64,000 nt of DNA from GN02-872 sp963518665 (GCA_963518665.1 CAUQKR010000001.1:10559-74558); one strand, 5' to 3'; positions 9,362 to 21,523 are shown, counted from the first letter of the stretch. Program-made: numbers and translations. Notes: a model not told the origin generated them from the sequence alone.

Positions 9362-11980
9362 ATGATAGTTTGTTTTGATTTAGAGACTACAGGCACAAAT
9401 CCTAAAATTGATAAAATTATAGAAATATCAATGATAAAGTTTGATGAAGAAACTTTTGAAATATTTGATACATTCTCTAGTTTTGTTGATCCAGAAATTC
9501 AAATTCCAAGTATTATTTCAAGTATTACAAATATTTTTGATGAAAATGTATTTTGAGCACCAAAAATAGAAGAATTAAAACAAGAAATAATTGATTTTAT
9601 TTGAAATAATATACTTCTTTGACATAATGTTGATTTTGATATAAATTTTTTTATAGAAAATTGAATAAATATAGAAAAAAATTTAAAACTTGATACTTTT
9701 TCTTTTGCAAATTTTTTAAATTTTAGAAATGAATCTTTAAATTTAGAAATGTTATGTAATCATTATTGAATAGAGATAAATTGAGCTCATAGAGCAATAA
9801 ATGACACAAAAGCAACTAGAGAACTTTTTATAAAAATGCTTGAAAGTTTTAAAAATTATTCAGAAAATAAAAAAAATATATTGAAATATATTTTTGATTT
9901 ATCAAGGGATTTAAATGTGAAGATTATGTGAAGATTTTTATGACTTGATAATTTATGAAAATATGTTTTTCAGGATTTTGAAAAAATAATTTTAGAAAAA
10001 AAATCATTTAATAAAAATTTTGTAGTAGAAATAAAAAATAATAAAAATAATCTAGACAATATTGACATTTTAAATCTTTTTAATTTTGATGATAGTTTAG
10101 AAAAAAGAGAAAATCAGCTAAAAATGGCTGAAAATGTTTTTAATTCATTGGACAAAAATGAAAAAATAATGGTAGAAGCTCCAACTTGAATTTGAAAAAG
10201 TTTTGCTTATTTAATACCTTCTATAGTTTATGCAAGACAAAAAAATGAAAAAGTTTATATTTCTACAAATACAAAAACTCTTCAAGACCAATTATTTGAT
10301 AAAGATTTAGCTTTTTTGTGAGAAAAATTAGGATTAGATTTTTCTTATTCAAAATTAAAATGAAAGAAAAATTATTTAAGTTTTAAAGCTTTTTTTGATT
10401 ATATTTTATTATGAGATTTTGATTATAAAGAAATTATATTTCTTTCTAAAATTTCTCTTTGGTTACTTGAAACAAAATTTTGAGAATTAGATGAATTAAA
10501 TTTTTTCCCTTGGGAATTTTCTTTTAAATCAGAAATAACTTCAGATAGATTTTATTCCCAAAAAGAAGAAAATAATTATTTTGAATATGAATTTTTAGAA
10601 AAAGCTAGAAAATCTATAGATTATAGTGATATTGTTATTATAAATCATAGTTTACTTTTTTCTGATATAAATAAAGAATCTAAAGTATTGACAAATGTAA
10701 AAAATATTGTGATAGATGAAGCACATAATATAGAAGACTCTATAACTGAAATTTTGAAGAAAAAATATACCTTTAGAAGTTTTTTCGAAACTATGACAAA
10801 AATAGAAAAAATTTTTACAGCAAAAAATATAAATAAATTTGAACTTATACAATTAAGAGAAAGTTTATTTTCTAAATTGAGTTTGCTTGAAGATTTTTCT
10901 GAATCTTATATTTCAAAAAAGACTTTATCAAGCCAATTTTATAAAACAATACTTATTTTAGATGATTTTTATGAGGAGTTTGATTTTACTCATTTAAGTA
11001 AAAAGCTAAATTTAGAAATATTATCTATTATAGATTTATTAAAAACAAAATCAGAATATAATTTTTCAAAAGAAATTTTATATTTTGAAGATATTTTAGA
11101 TGTTTTGTTGAATATTCTTAATAAAAATAATTCAAATGAAAAAATAAAAATATTATCACAAAATGATCTATGAGTTTTGACTTTTGAATATACAATTTTA
11201 AATCCATGATCATATTTAAAAACAAATTTTTGGGATAATTTAGATACTTGTGTTTTGACTTCTGCAACTTTATCTATAAATGATTCTTTTGATTATATAA
11301 AAAATATTTTAAATTTAGAGGATTTTGAGTTTTTTAAATTTAAAAGTGATTTTGACTATAAAAAACAATCTACCCTTTTTATTCCAAATGATTTGTGAAA
11401 TATAAAGAATTGAGTAGAAGGTATTTGAAATTTTTTGAAAAGATTTTATGAAATAGTTTGATGAAATACTTTGACTTTGTTTACAAGTTTTGCTTCTATA
11501 AAAAGTACTTATATAGAAAATCATATAAATTTGAAAAAACAATGAATAAACTTATTAGCTCAATCTATATGATGAAGTAAAACAAAAATTTTGAAACAAT
11601 TTTTAGATAACCCGAATAATACTATAATTTTATGAACAGATAGTTTTTGGGAATGAGTAAATATTCCTGGTTGAAATTTAAAATATTTAGTTATTTATAA
11701 ATTACCTTTTATTGTCCCTACTGATCCTATTTATCAAGCAAGATCAAAAAATTTTAAAGATAGTTTTAAAGAATATTCTATACCAAAAGCAATAATAAAA
11801 TTAAAACAATGATTTGGTAGACTTATAAGATCAAAAAATGATAAATGAATTGTTATTTTACTTGATGATAGAATAAATTCAGATTGGTGAGAAATTTTTT
11901 ATAGTGCCTTCCCTGCTAATATAAATAGAAAAGTTTGAAGTTCTGAAAGTTTTTTAGAATTATTGGAAACAAAGTTATAA
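9362..11980 (+). CDS. dinG: Exonuclease-helicase of DinG type (DnaQ-like + XPD-like)
   Basis: 872 residues. Residues 1-165 are a DEDDh 3'-5' exonuclease domain (FDLETTG, LGHNVDFD, and a final H-x4-D in AHRAINDT). Residues 250-870 form a superfamily 2 XPD-like helicase with Walker A EAPTGIGKS (Lys279), DEAH at about 452 and GFGRLIRS near the C terminus. The XPD/DinG iron-sulphur site is missing: the usual N-Y-L-C reads KKNYLSFK and no Cys cluster follows. That is the arrangement of Firmicutes DinG, in which nuclease is retained and the cluster is lost. A role in repair or replication-stress processing is expected. Confidence 0.9.
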
Positions 11981-12013
11981 AAGAATTTTACAAAATGTAA
12001 AGTTCTTTTTTTT
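11980..12013 (+). terminator. Intrinsic terminator after dinG
   Basis: AAGAATTTTACA and TGTAAAGTTCTT form an imperfect stem around an AAA loop, followed by eight T. Confidence 0.7.
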
Positions 12014-12069
12014 GTAAAAAAAAATTAAATATGTTATTATTTTATAAATTATTTTAATTAATAAAAAAT

Positions 12070-12939
12070 ATGGCTGAAAATAACAATTTTGAAACAATAG
12101 ATTTTGAAGAAATAAAAGCAGATGAAGTAAAAATAGAAACTCCTAAAAATATTTTTAGTGATTTTAATACTGATACTTCTCTTGAAAGCACTCCTTTAAA
12201 ACAAAAAAAGGAAAATGATTTAATTCATAAATTAAATATTTCTTTAAGAGTATTTCAAACAATGCTTGTTATCATTTTAATTACTTTGATTTTAGGTTTT
12301 TCATATATCTTTATCCAAAAAGATGAGAATTCTATTGATAATGGTTTTTTGGACCCTATTTGTTTTATTTTTAACTGAGATATAGAAACAACATGATGTC
12401 CTTCTATAAGTTATACAAAACAAAGAGTTGAAAATGAATTAAAAGAAATATGAATAAAACAATCAAAAATGATTTTATCTGTTTTACCTATAATCTATGA
12501 AAGAAATAATTTCTTAAATACTAAAGAAATTAGTTTTTTAAAAGATAAATCTCTTAATAAATTAGAAGTTTTAGAAATTTTAGAAAAATTTGATTATTTT
12601 AAAAATGAATTTACTTGATATGAAAAGAAAAAAATAAGATGTAAAGATATTACAATAAACTCAGAAACAAAAATTTTAAGTATGAAATGTGAAGCTTATA
12701 CTGCTTCTTCTATTTCTGGTATTATTTGATTTTCTTGAGATAAAAATAATGAATCAGATTCTTTATCTGGAACTTCCATTTCTTTAGCAAATAGTTTTAT
12801 AAATTATTTAGAAAAAAATGCTAAAAAATATTTTTTAGTTGTAAATAGACAAAAAACTTTTGATTTAGAAGATATTGATGGGAATGATTGATATACAAAA
12901 AAAACAAGTTTTGATTTAAATCTAAAAATTAACTTTTAA
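12070..12939 (+). CDS. Single-pass membrane protein at head of type IV pilus cluster (289 aa)
   Basis: Residues 1-58 are acidic and probably cytoplasmic. One membrane segment follows (FQTMLVIILITLILGFSYIF, about 63-82), and about 200 residues lie on the outer side, with Cys at FNGDIETTGC and IRCKDI that could form disulfides. It stands 11 nt before a second single-pass protein and in line with PilB and PilC, so a PilN/PilP-like scaffold role is plausible. Sequence similarity to those families is not evident to me. Confidence 0.6.
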
Positions 12940-12950
12940 ATTTTTTAAAA

Positions 12951-14249
12951 ATGCAAGTAAAAACAACAAAAAGAGAACAAAATAATTTAATTTTATCAAA
13001 TATTTTCTTTGCAATAATTTCTTTTTCATTATTATTTTGATGATGATATTATTTGTATTGAGAAATTTCTAGTATTGAGGAAATAAAAGCAAATACAATT
13101 GAGTTAAATACAAAATTAAATTCTTATAAAAAAGAATGAATAGATTTTAAAACATTAGAGGAAACATTATCTGAAATCGATACTTCTTCTATGAATAATA
13201 CTGAAAAAAGAATTTTAGAATCAAATAAAATTATTTTAAAAGAAATAGATGAAAATTTTTATAATAATAATTTTATAAATAAAAAAGAAAATAATTTTGA
13301 CTCTTTTATAAGTAAAAAGAAAGAAGATTATAAAAAAAATAGCTGAGATACAGAAAAAAAATTAGAAATTATTTCAAAAATTTTACCACTTTATTCAGCT
13401 GAAAAAATAGATGAAAACACTTTAACAGATTTTCAATTTATAAATTATATAGAGTCTATTATATCTACTTTTAGACTTTCTTATAAAAATTATATTTGAA
13501 TAAAGGATATAAAACAAGTTGAAAATTATGTTTTATCAAATACAGATAAGTCTCTTGATAAAACTATTTGGGAAATTCCAGTAGAATTAGATATTTCTTG
13601 AAGAAAATCATCAATTATAGATTTTCTACATTTTATAGAAAAAGTTTGAAAGATAAATATAAATGATGAAACTTGAGAAATAACTGTAGATAGAGAAGTA
13701 GATGAATTAAATAACCCATTTCTTGAGTTTAAAACAAAACTTTTAAACTGACAAAAAAGAACTTGAGATTATAATATTTTCAATAATCAAATAGTTGATA
13801 TTGATAATATAGTTTTGCCTGAATATATAGATTCTTCTGATATACAAATACAAAATTCTCTTGAAGATAATAGATTTTTAAAAGAAATAAAAAATAGTCA
13901 AGATAGAGAAAAATATGAAATAAAGGTAAAATTAAAATTTTATACAAAATGAGTTCCCTTATATAAAATAAATCAATTTAAAACAGATTTTAATAATAAA
14001 TTGAAAAAAACTACTTCAGATATAATAAAAATATTGTCAAATATAAAAATTTCATCATCTGAAAAACAAAAATTACAAAGTATAAAATTGGCACTTGATA
14101 ATATTTCTAGTTCGGTTTTAAATCAAAATAAAGATTCTCAAAAATGAGTTATGGAATCTTTTGCTGATACTTATACTTATTCTCAACTTTTAGATAATTA
14201 TATAATAGAAGTAGAAAATATAAATAAAAGATTAATAAATAAAAAATAA
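12951..14249 (+). CDS. PilO/PilN-like single-pass coiled-coil protein (432 aa)
   Basis: Topology is a short cytoplasmic start, one membrane segment at about residues 16-40 (IFFAIISFSLLFGGGYYLYG), then a long helical, Lys/Glu-rich outer domain with a coiled coil at 40-110 and compact segments at 165-240. This matches the alignment-subcomplex proteins PilN/PilO in architecture and position, 2 nt before pilB. I see no diagnostic motif, so the name is inference from context. Confidence 0.6.
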
Positions 14250-14251
14250 TT

Positions 14252-15517
14252 ATGAATTATAATGAAATAGTTCAAAGACTAAAAGATACAGTTTATAAAT
14301 GAGAAAATATACAAGAAATTTGTAATTTAATTATATTAGCAGCTGTTTTATGAAATTCTTCAGATATCCATATTGAACCTTTGACTTCTTATGTAAGGCT
14401 TAGATATAGACTTGATGGGGAACTTGTAGAAATTTTAGAATACCAAAATTTTTTACATTCTTGAATAGTTGCAAGATTTAAAATAATGTCTGACTTAAAA
14501 ATAGATGAATCAAGAATTCCTCAAGACTGAAGACTTTCTACAACTATAGAATGAAAATCTTTAGATCTGAGAGTTTCTACTTTACCGACAGTTCATGGTG
14601 AAAAAATAGTAATGAGAATCGTTGATAAATCTAAAAAAATTCCAAAATTAGAAGAATTGTGAATAGAATGAAAAAACTGAAAACTTATTCAAAAAGCTAT
14701 TTCTTTACCAAACTGAATTATTTTAACTTCTTGACCTACAGGTTCTTGAAAATCTACTACTCTTTATTCTGCACTTAGTGATTTAAATAAAATTTGAGTA
14801 AATATAATGACTTTAGAAGATCCTGTAGAAAATCAAATTGACTGAATAAATCAATCACAAGTTAAACCAGATATTTGATATACTTTTGCTTATTGACTAA
14901 GAACTGCTCTTAGACAAGACCCTGATATTATAATGGTTTGAGAAATGAGGGATAAAGAAACAGTTGATATTGCTATTGAAGCCAGTTTAACTTGACATTT
15001 AGTTTTGTCTACAATACATACAAATAATGCAGCAGAAACAATAACAAGAATGCTTAATATGTGAGTTCAACCATTTTTGTTACCAGCTTCAGTAAATATA
15101 ATTATTGCTCAAAGACTTATTAGAAAGCTTTGCCCTCATTGTAAAAAAGAAGTAAAATTTAATGAACTTGGAGAACAAACTATAGCAAATATAAAAAATG
15201 CAATTTCTCTTACTCCAAAAGAAGAACTTTTAGAAAGAGTTTGAGAAAAATTAAAAAATCCAACTTTTTATATTCCTGTTTGATGTCCTGAATGTAACTG
15301 ATTATGATATAAATGAAGGCTCTGACTTTATGAAGTTTTAGAAATTACTCCTTGAGTAAAAGAAATGATTTTAGCTTGAGATTCGGCTTTTAATATAAAT
15401 AGACAAGCTGTAAAAGAGTGAATGATTTCTTTGGAACAAGATTGAATAATAAAAGCTTTAAATTGACTTACTTCTTTGGAAGAAGTTTATAGAGTAGCAA
15501 AATCACAAAAATGATAA
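14252..15517 (+). CDS. pilB: Type IV pilus assembly ATPase PilB/GspE
   Basis: 421-residue secretion ATPase that powers pilus extension from the cytoplasmic face. It shows SSDIHIEPL, Walker A SGPTGSGKSTT (Lys167; two of its Gly are UGA), the Asp box TLEDPVE, the His box STIHTN, Walker B region RQDPDIIMVGEMRD, and a zinc-binding loop with CPHC and CPEC. It is shorter than typical PilB (about 560) because the separate N-terminal regulatory domain is absent. It ends QKG with UGA as the last sense codon directly before TAA. pilC is 17 nt downstream. Confidence 0.95.
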
Positions 15518-15534
15518 AATTTAAATAAAAAAAT

Positions 15535-16680
15535 ATGGCTGATTTTTTGATTTTAGATAATAATAAAAAAAATGTCGATAATGTCGATAATAAAAAAAAC
15601 TGAGATTTTACTGATAAAATAAATTCTTTTGTATACTCATTTACAAAAATAAAAACAAAAGAAAAAGTATCTTTTTATAGACTTATGTCTACAATGCTTA
15701 ATTCTTGACTAACTTTAGTAAATGCTGTAAAAGTTCTGGAAAGACAACAAAAAAAGTGAAATTTTAAAAGAATTCTTTCTGATTTTCAAACAAATCTTTC
15801 ATCTTGAAAAAAATTATCTGAATGTATGGAAGAATATCCAGATGATTTTACTGCAGCAGAAATTTGAATGATAAAATCTTGAGAAAAAACTTGAAAATTG
15901 AATCAAACTTTGTTAGAACTTGCAATACAAACAGAAAGATTAGCTTCTATTACATGAAAAATAAAATCTGCTATGATGTATCCTGCAGCAATTATTTTGG
16001 TTGTAGTATGAGTTATATATGTAATAATGACAAAAGTAGTGCCAAATCTTATGGAGGTTTTTGGTGATAAATCAGCACTTCCACAATCTACAAAAAATTT
16101 GATTTTTGTTTCAGATTTGATGTCAAATCAAGGTTATATATTTATACTTTTATTTATTGCTATTTATATATTTATATTTTTTTGGAGAAAAACACCAAAT
16201 TGAGCATATATTTATGATGAGTTTGTTTTTAAAGTTCCAGTTTTTTGACAAATGCTTAAAAAAATAATTTTGTCAAAGTTTGCAAGAATATTTTCTTGAC
16301 TTATTGGCTCTTGAATATCTGTTGTAGAATCTCTTAAAATTACAGCAGAAGCAGTTTGAAATGAAGTTTATAAACAAAGAATTTTATTGTTGACAGAAGA
16401 TGTTGGTTCTTGAATAAAAATTTGGGAATCTCTTGATGGAGATAAGTTATTTCCAGATATGATGATACAAATGATACAAGTTTGAGAAGAAACTGCAAAA
16501 CTTGAAGAAACTATTTTAAAAGTTTCAGATTATTATGATGAAGAAGTAGATAATATTATTTCAAATATAAATAAACTTTTAGAACCTTTTATTATTATTA
16601 CACTTGCTATTATTGTATGATTTATTGCTATGTCTATATTGGAACCAATTATGAATATGGCAGATACAATTTCAGGTTAA
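15535..16680 (+). CDS. pilC: Type IV pilus inner-membrane platform protein PilC/GspF
   Basis: 381 residues with the two tandem GspF domains. The first contains STMLNSGLTLVNAVKVLE and SGKKLSECM and is followed by a membrane segment near residues 140-165. The second contains LIGSGISVVESLKI and IQVGEETAKLEE, with membrane segments near 195-220 and at the C terminus. It forms the base on which PilB assembles pilin. It closes the pilus operon and is followed by a strong hairpin. No pilT, prepilin peptidase or major pilin gene lies in the cluster. Confidence 0.93.
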
Positions 16681-16690
16681 TAAAAAAATA

Positions 16691-16730
16691 AAAAATAGAG
16701 ATTTTGGCTTATTTCTCTATTTTTTATTTT
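16691..16730 (+). terminator. Intrinsic terminator of pilus operon
   Basis: AAAAATAGAGA and TCTCTATTTTT form an 11-bp stem followed by T-rich sequence. Confidence 0.8.
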
Positions 16731-16915
16731 TTGAAATGTGAAGATTATGTGAAAAATAAAAAACTTATTTGACTTTTTTAGTATTTTTGAATAAAATACA
16801 AGCATAAATTAAATTTGAGATAAAAAAGTTCATTAAAATTTTCTGAAAAGATTTTAGACAAAATAAAATAAATAAAATAATAAAATTTATAGTTTTGACT
16901 ACAATTTTATTTTTG

Positions 16916-16996
16916 ACTTTGGGGTTTAGTATTTAAATTACCTTATTTGAGTACTGTATCCCAAAGTTGCAATAATTTTGGGTTAAGGCTTTAACC
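16916..16996 (+). promoter_or_regulatory. Structured leader upstream of glycosyltransferase
   Basis: In the 300-nt gap before the glycosyltransferase this patch is richer in G/C than its surroundings and self-complementary. ACTTTGGG (16916-16923) pairs with CCCAAAGT (16960-16967). CCCAAA can instead pair with TTTGGG (16977-16982). GGTTAA (16981-16986) pairs with TTAACC (16991-16996), a stem that competes with the second. Such mutually exclusive stems 30 nt before an ATG suggest a regulatory leader. I cannot match it to a known riboswitch. The rest of 16731-16915 is plain A/T-rich sequence. Confidence 0.4.
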
Positions 16997-17025
16997 TGAA
17001 AATTTTTTGAATAATCCAAGATTTT

Positions 17026-18087
17026 ATGATTCCAACCAATAAAAAAATAGCTATTTTACATCCACAACTTGAAAAAGTTTGATGAGCTGTAAAAATGATG
17101 ATTTTCTTAGCAAATTTTTTAAAATCTAAATGAAATGAAGTTGAGTTTTTTACTCCTTCTTATAATGAAAAAGTTTTTTCAAAAGATATAGATTTTAAAG
17201 TTACTGTTTTAAATAAAATTAAAATAGCTTATAAAATAAGAAAATTTGATTATATTATAATTTGAAATTCTCCTATGCAATTTGTATGAGTTCTTTCAAA
17301 AATAATTTTTCAATCTAAAGCAAAAATTTTTTGGTGGCATCATCATTTTCCATGGTATTATGAAAAAAACAAGGGTTTTAAAATACTTTTTAAAAGATAT
17401 TTAGAAAAAGTTTGTGTAAGATTTATTGATAAGTTAATTTGAAATAGTATTTATATACAAAAATCTTTAGTTAATATTTACAAAAACAAAAACAAAATAG
17501 AAATCTTGAACCCAGTTGTGGATGAAGAGTTTCAAAAATATAACAAAAACAAAAATAAATTTTCCTTCGATACAAAAACTATAATTTCCTACTGAAGATG
17601 GGAAGAGTGAAAAAATGCAAAACAGATTTTTGATACTTTTGAGTTTTTAGAGAATCATAATATAAATCCAAAATTGATTGTATGATGAGAAGGGAAAGAA
17701 TTAAATAAATACAAAAACAAATATAAAAACAAAAAAAATATATCATTTCTATGAATATTAAATAAAGATGAGATTATATTAAATTTGGAAAAATCAAGTG
17801 TATTTTTGTTTCCTTCAAAGATAGATTCTTTTTGAATATCAGCTTTGGAAGCAATGTTTATTGGTGTTCCAGTTGTAGCATTTAATGAAAGAGGAATAGT
17901 TGAAATTGTTCAAAATAAACAAAATTGACTACTTGCTTCTAGTTCAGAAGATTTTTCAAAAAAAACTTTTGATATATTAAGTGATAAAAAATTAAATATT
18001 AAATTATCGAATTTTGCTATAAAAACTAGGGAAAAATTTTCTTACAGTAGATTTGAAGAACAATTGAAAAATATTTTTAAAGAGTAG
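17026..18087 (+). CDS. Glycosyltransferase family 4
   Basis: 353 residues with the GT-B fold. The N-terminal acceptor domain starts KIAILHPQLEKVGGAVKMM. The C-terminal GT4 nucleotide-sugar domain shows SYGRWEEGKN, VGGEGKELN and the E-x7-E region FPSKIDSFGISALEAMFIGV. It probably adds a sugar to a surface polymer or glycoprotein; donor and acceptor are unknown. It lies just ahead of the S-layer gene, so S-layer or pilin glycosylation is a reasonable guess. Low-complexity Asn-Lys tracts (three runs of repeated ACAAAA) interrupt the protein at about residues 150, 173 and 228. Confidence 0.88.
17470..17735 (+). repeat. ACAAAA microsatellite tracts inside the glycosyltransferase gene
   Basis: Three short runs of ACAAAA-type hexamers (around 17480, 17541 and 17707) encode alternating Lys and Asn. 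The unit is 6 bp, so gain or loss of one unit keeps the frame and changes loop length by two residues. Similar runs do not appear in neighbouring genes. Confidence 0.6.
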
Positions 18088-18099
18088 ATATTTAGTAAA

Positions 18100-18132
18100 A
18101 TTTTACATTATGGTTTTTATGTAGTGTAAAAT
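18100..18132 (+). promoter_or_regulatory. Inverted repeat upstream of S-layer gene
   Basis: ATTTTACA (18100-18107) and TGTAAAAT (18125-18132) flank a 17-nt loop between the glycosyltransferase stop and the S-layer ATG. A TATAAT-like box lies at about 18140. It may be an operator or part of the long-lived mRNA leader of a highly expressed gene. Confidence 0.4.
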
Positions 18133-18158
18133 ATTTATATTATAATATTGTAAAAAAT

Positions 18159-21100
18159 ATGACATTAATTAAAAAAACAACTGCAAGTGTTGCATTAGTT
18201 GCGTTAACTTCAGGACTTTTTGTTAGTGGAACAAGCGCATATTCTACAAATGAATTAACTGCTGCTAATTTTTTAGCTAAAAAAGGTTATGTTGTAGATC
18301 AATCAGCTAATCCAGCTAACTACCAATTAGATAGACAAGTTTTAAGACAAGAAATAGCTGCTGTTGCTAGAGCTAGAGCTAATGTTGAAAAAACTGCTAC
18401 TTGTATGAATGTATTTAGAGATGTTTCTGCTACAACTCCAAACACTTGGGCTTGTTATACAGTTGAAGCATTAGCTAATGCAGGTCTTATTGCTAAAAAT
18501 ACTAACTTCAGACCAGAAGCTAATATTACAAAAGCAGAAGCTGTAGGTATGATTGTTAAAGCTGCTTACGGTTCAGAATATGCTCCAGAAGCTGGAAAAG
18601 GTGACTGGCAAAAACAAGTTGTAGATTTTGCTGTAGCTAAAGGTGTTGTTTCAAACTTCACAAACTACACTACTCCTGCAACTAGAGGTTTTGTATTTGA
18701 ACTTACTGCTAATACTTTAAAAGAAAATAAAGATACTTCATTAGAAGATTTATTAAATCAATTAATGGGTAAAAAAGATGAATCTAAAAAAGAAGAAACT
18801 AAAAAACCAGAAAACAATATCGTTAGAAACGATTCTACTTTAGCTGTTACTCTTTCTCCAGAAAACCCAGCTAACGGTATGGTTGTTGCTAATTCAAATA
18901 GAGCTGTATTATTAGCTTTTGATGTTACTGCTGGTAAAGAAGATGTTACTTTAAGAAAAGCTTCTTTCAAATTTACTGGTTTAGGTGATTCTAAAATTGT
19001 TGAAGATTTAGCTATTTACTCAAATGATGTTAAATTAACTAAAGGTGAACCAAAATTCAACTCTAAACAAGTTGCTGATGTTTCATTTGATAGAAATATT
19101 GTTGTAAAAGCTGGTGAAACTAAAACATTATATGTTACTGCTACAATTAAACCAGAAAACGCTTCTGGAAATATTGCTAATGTTTATAATCAAACTGTTA
19201 GAGTTTCATTAACTAATTTAGATTCTTCTGCTACAGTTACTGGAGCTTCATTAAATGGTGCTACTTTAACTCCATATGCAGTTGCTAACAGAGGTGCTGT
19301 TGAAGTTGATACTACTTCAGCTAACGGTAAAATGGGTATTGGTGAAGAAACTAATCTTTACAACTTCTCAGTTAGAGAATCTAATAAAAAAGAAGATGTT
19401 GTTGTTAAATCAGTAACATTTGCTGAAGGTACTACTAATGGTGTAGATTTAGATAACTTAGCTAACTTATCATTAATGGCTAATGGTAAAAAATTAGATG
19501 CTAAATTTACTATTCAAAAATCAAAAATTGTTGCTTCTCTTAACCAAGTTGTTAAATCTGGTGAAAAAGTAAACTTTGTATTAAGAGGTGAAGCTACTGA
19601 TGATTTAAATAAAAGATTAGAATTAAAATTAGATGATGTTTATGCTGTAGGTGCTACTACTGATATAGCTGTTGCTACTACTCCAGCTAAAGCTTATGTA
19701 ACTACTTCTAAAAATGTAGAAGGTACTGCTGTAAACTTCACATTAGATAGAAATGATGTAAATGAAATTTCTGCTAATACTGATGATGCAAAATTAGGTG
19801 ATTTAGTATTTGTTACTACTTCAAACTATAATGCTGATATCGAAGTTACTGTTTCTTCTACTGATGTTGAAGAATTAGAATTAGCTTGAGATTTAGGTAA
19901 AGCTGATGCTGCTAAAAAAGTATTTACATTTAAAGATGTTCAATTAAATAAAGGTACAACAAAATTACCTTTAACTGCTGATGTTAAAGAAAATGCAACT
20001 AACAATAACAGAATCCAAGTTAAAGTTAAAGTTGTAGCTCTAGAAGATGAAACTCTAGGTGAAAAAGTTGCTAACGTTAACAAAGTATTAAACAATGTTG
20101 AATTAACTAAATATGTAACTGTTAAAACTTCTGGAATTACTCTTACTGCTGAAAAAGCTAATGTAACAAAAGTTGTTCCAAAAAATAATCAAGAAGTTGT
20201 ACTTTACAAAGGTAAATTAGACTTAACTGGTGGTGAAAATATCACATTAGAAAACTTAAGATTTGACTCTCAAAATGCTGGTCAAGATTTAAATGACTAC
20301 ATTTCAGGTGCTACTCTAAGTGTTGGTGGTAAAAAATTCTCAGCTGATGTAAACTCAAATAACATTAACGTTTCATCAATCTATGCTGAAATCCAAAAAA
20401 ATGCTAAAGGTGTAGAAGTATTATTAACTGCTACATTAAAAGATAAAGAATTAACTTCAAATGTTAACTTAAAAGTTGCTCCTGCTGAAATTTCAGCTTC
20501 TTCTGATAATGCAAAAGGTAATAGAGCTACTATAGCTACTACAGGATACTATGGAAACAAAGTATCTACTGAAGTTAACTTAACATCTAAAACTACATTA
20601 AAAGTTGAAGCTGTTAAAAATGTTGTTAAAGATAATGTATTAGCTGGTAATAAAAATGTAACTTTAGCTGCATTTAAATTAAAAGATACAACTACTGATG
20701 TATACTTTAATTCATTAACATTTACTTCTAATCAAGCTAACTTAGCTTCATCTATTTCAAATGTTAAATTAATGGATGGTTCTACTGTAATTTCAAATTC
20801 TGCTACATTAGAAGGTGCTACAGTTAAATTTGAAAACTTTACATTACCACAATCTTCAAAAGATAGAAACTTAACAGTTGTTGCTGATGTATCTGCTGTA
20901 AGTACTGCAGGTGGTCAAACTTCAACTATCCTAGGTGATGTTACTTTCACAGGTATTGTTGCTGATACAACTGATGCTACTTCTGATGCAAGCTTAGCTA
21001 CAGTTGCTTCTGAAACAGTTAAAATCGTTCCAGTTGTTGTTACTTACCAAGTTACTGAAAAATATGGTAATGGTCAAACTGAAGCTATAGTTAAAATTAA

Positions 21101-21416
21101 TGTAGATAAAGGTGATAATGAAATTTCAAAAATCTCATTAAAATCTCTAAATTTAACTAATGGTGCAGCTCTTGCATTATTAAAAGTTAATGGAAATGAT
21201 ATTGCTTCTAAAGATGTAACTGCTATTAATGAAGATGTTACTAATCTAAAATCATTTGATGTAAGAATGGTATTAGATGGTGCTGCTGATACTTCAACTA
21301 TTATTTTAAATAAAGTTGTAACTCATGTAGAATTTGCTGATAATACAGTTGCTGCACAAGATGTAGATTCTGTAAATAAAGATTCAGCTTCTCTAGGTAT
21401 TTACACTAAAAAATAA
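18159..21416 (+). CDS. SLH-domain surface-layer protein (1085 aa)
   Basis: A signal peptide (residues 1-27, ending SGTSAYS) is followed by about 160 residues with SLH-like repeats (FRDVSATTPNTWACYTVEAL, NITKAEAVGMIVKAAYG), which in this family bind cell-wall polymers. From about residue 235 to the end are tandem Val/Thr/Asn-rich beta-sandwich segments. It has normal S-layer size and no membrane anchor. Codon use differs sharply from neighbours: about 60 Gly are GGT/GGA and only one is UGA, at codon 577 (19887-19889); C-ending codons are commoner. This is what a very highly expressed protein would show. Its own terminator follows, so it is probably monocistronic. Confidence 0.88.
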
Positions 21417-21428
21417 TAGAAACCTATT

Positions 21429-21467
21429 AAAAAAAAGACTCTTTCTGAAAAGAAAGGTCTTTTTTTA
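21429..21467 (+). terminator. Intrinsic terminator of S-layer gene
   Basis: AAAAAAGACTCTTTCT, a GAAA loop, then AGAAAGGTCTTTTTTT with one mismatch. Confidence 0.85.
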
Positions 21468-21523
21468 TTTTACTTTTTTCTAGAAAACTGTATAATAAAC
21501 AAAATAATTTTTTAAATAGTTTT

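Noticed and set aside
9362..9556. Short frames ending at TGA (as here, 64 aa) as genes of their own
   Set aside because: TGA is Gly in this genome; these are fragments of longer genes such as dinG, tuf, lysS and leuS.
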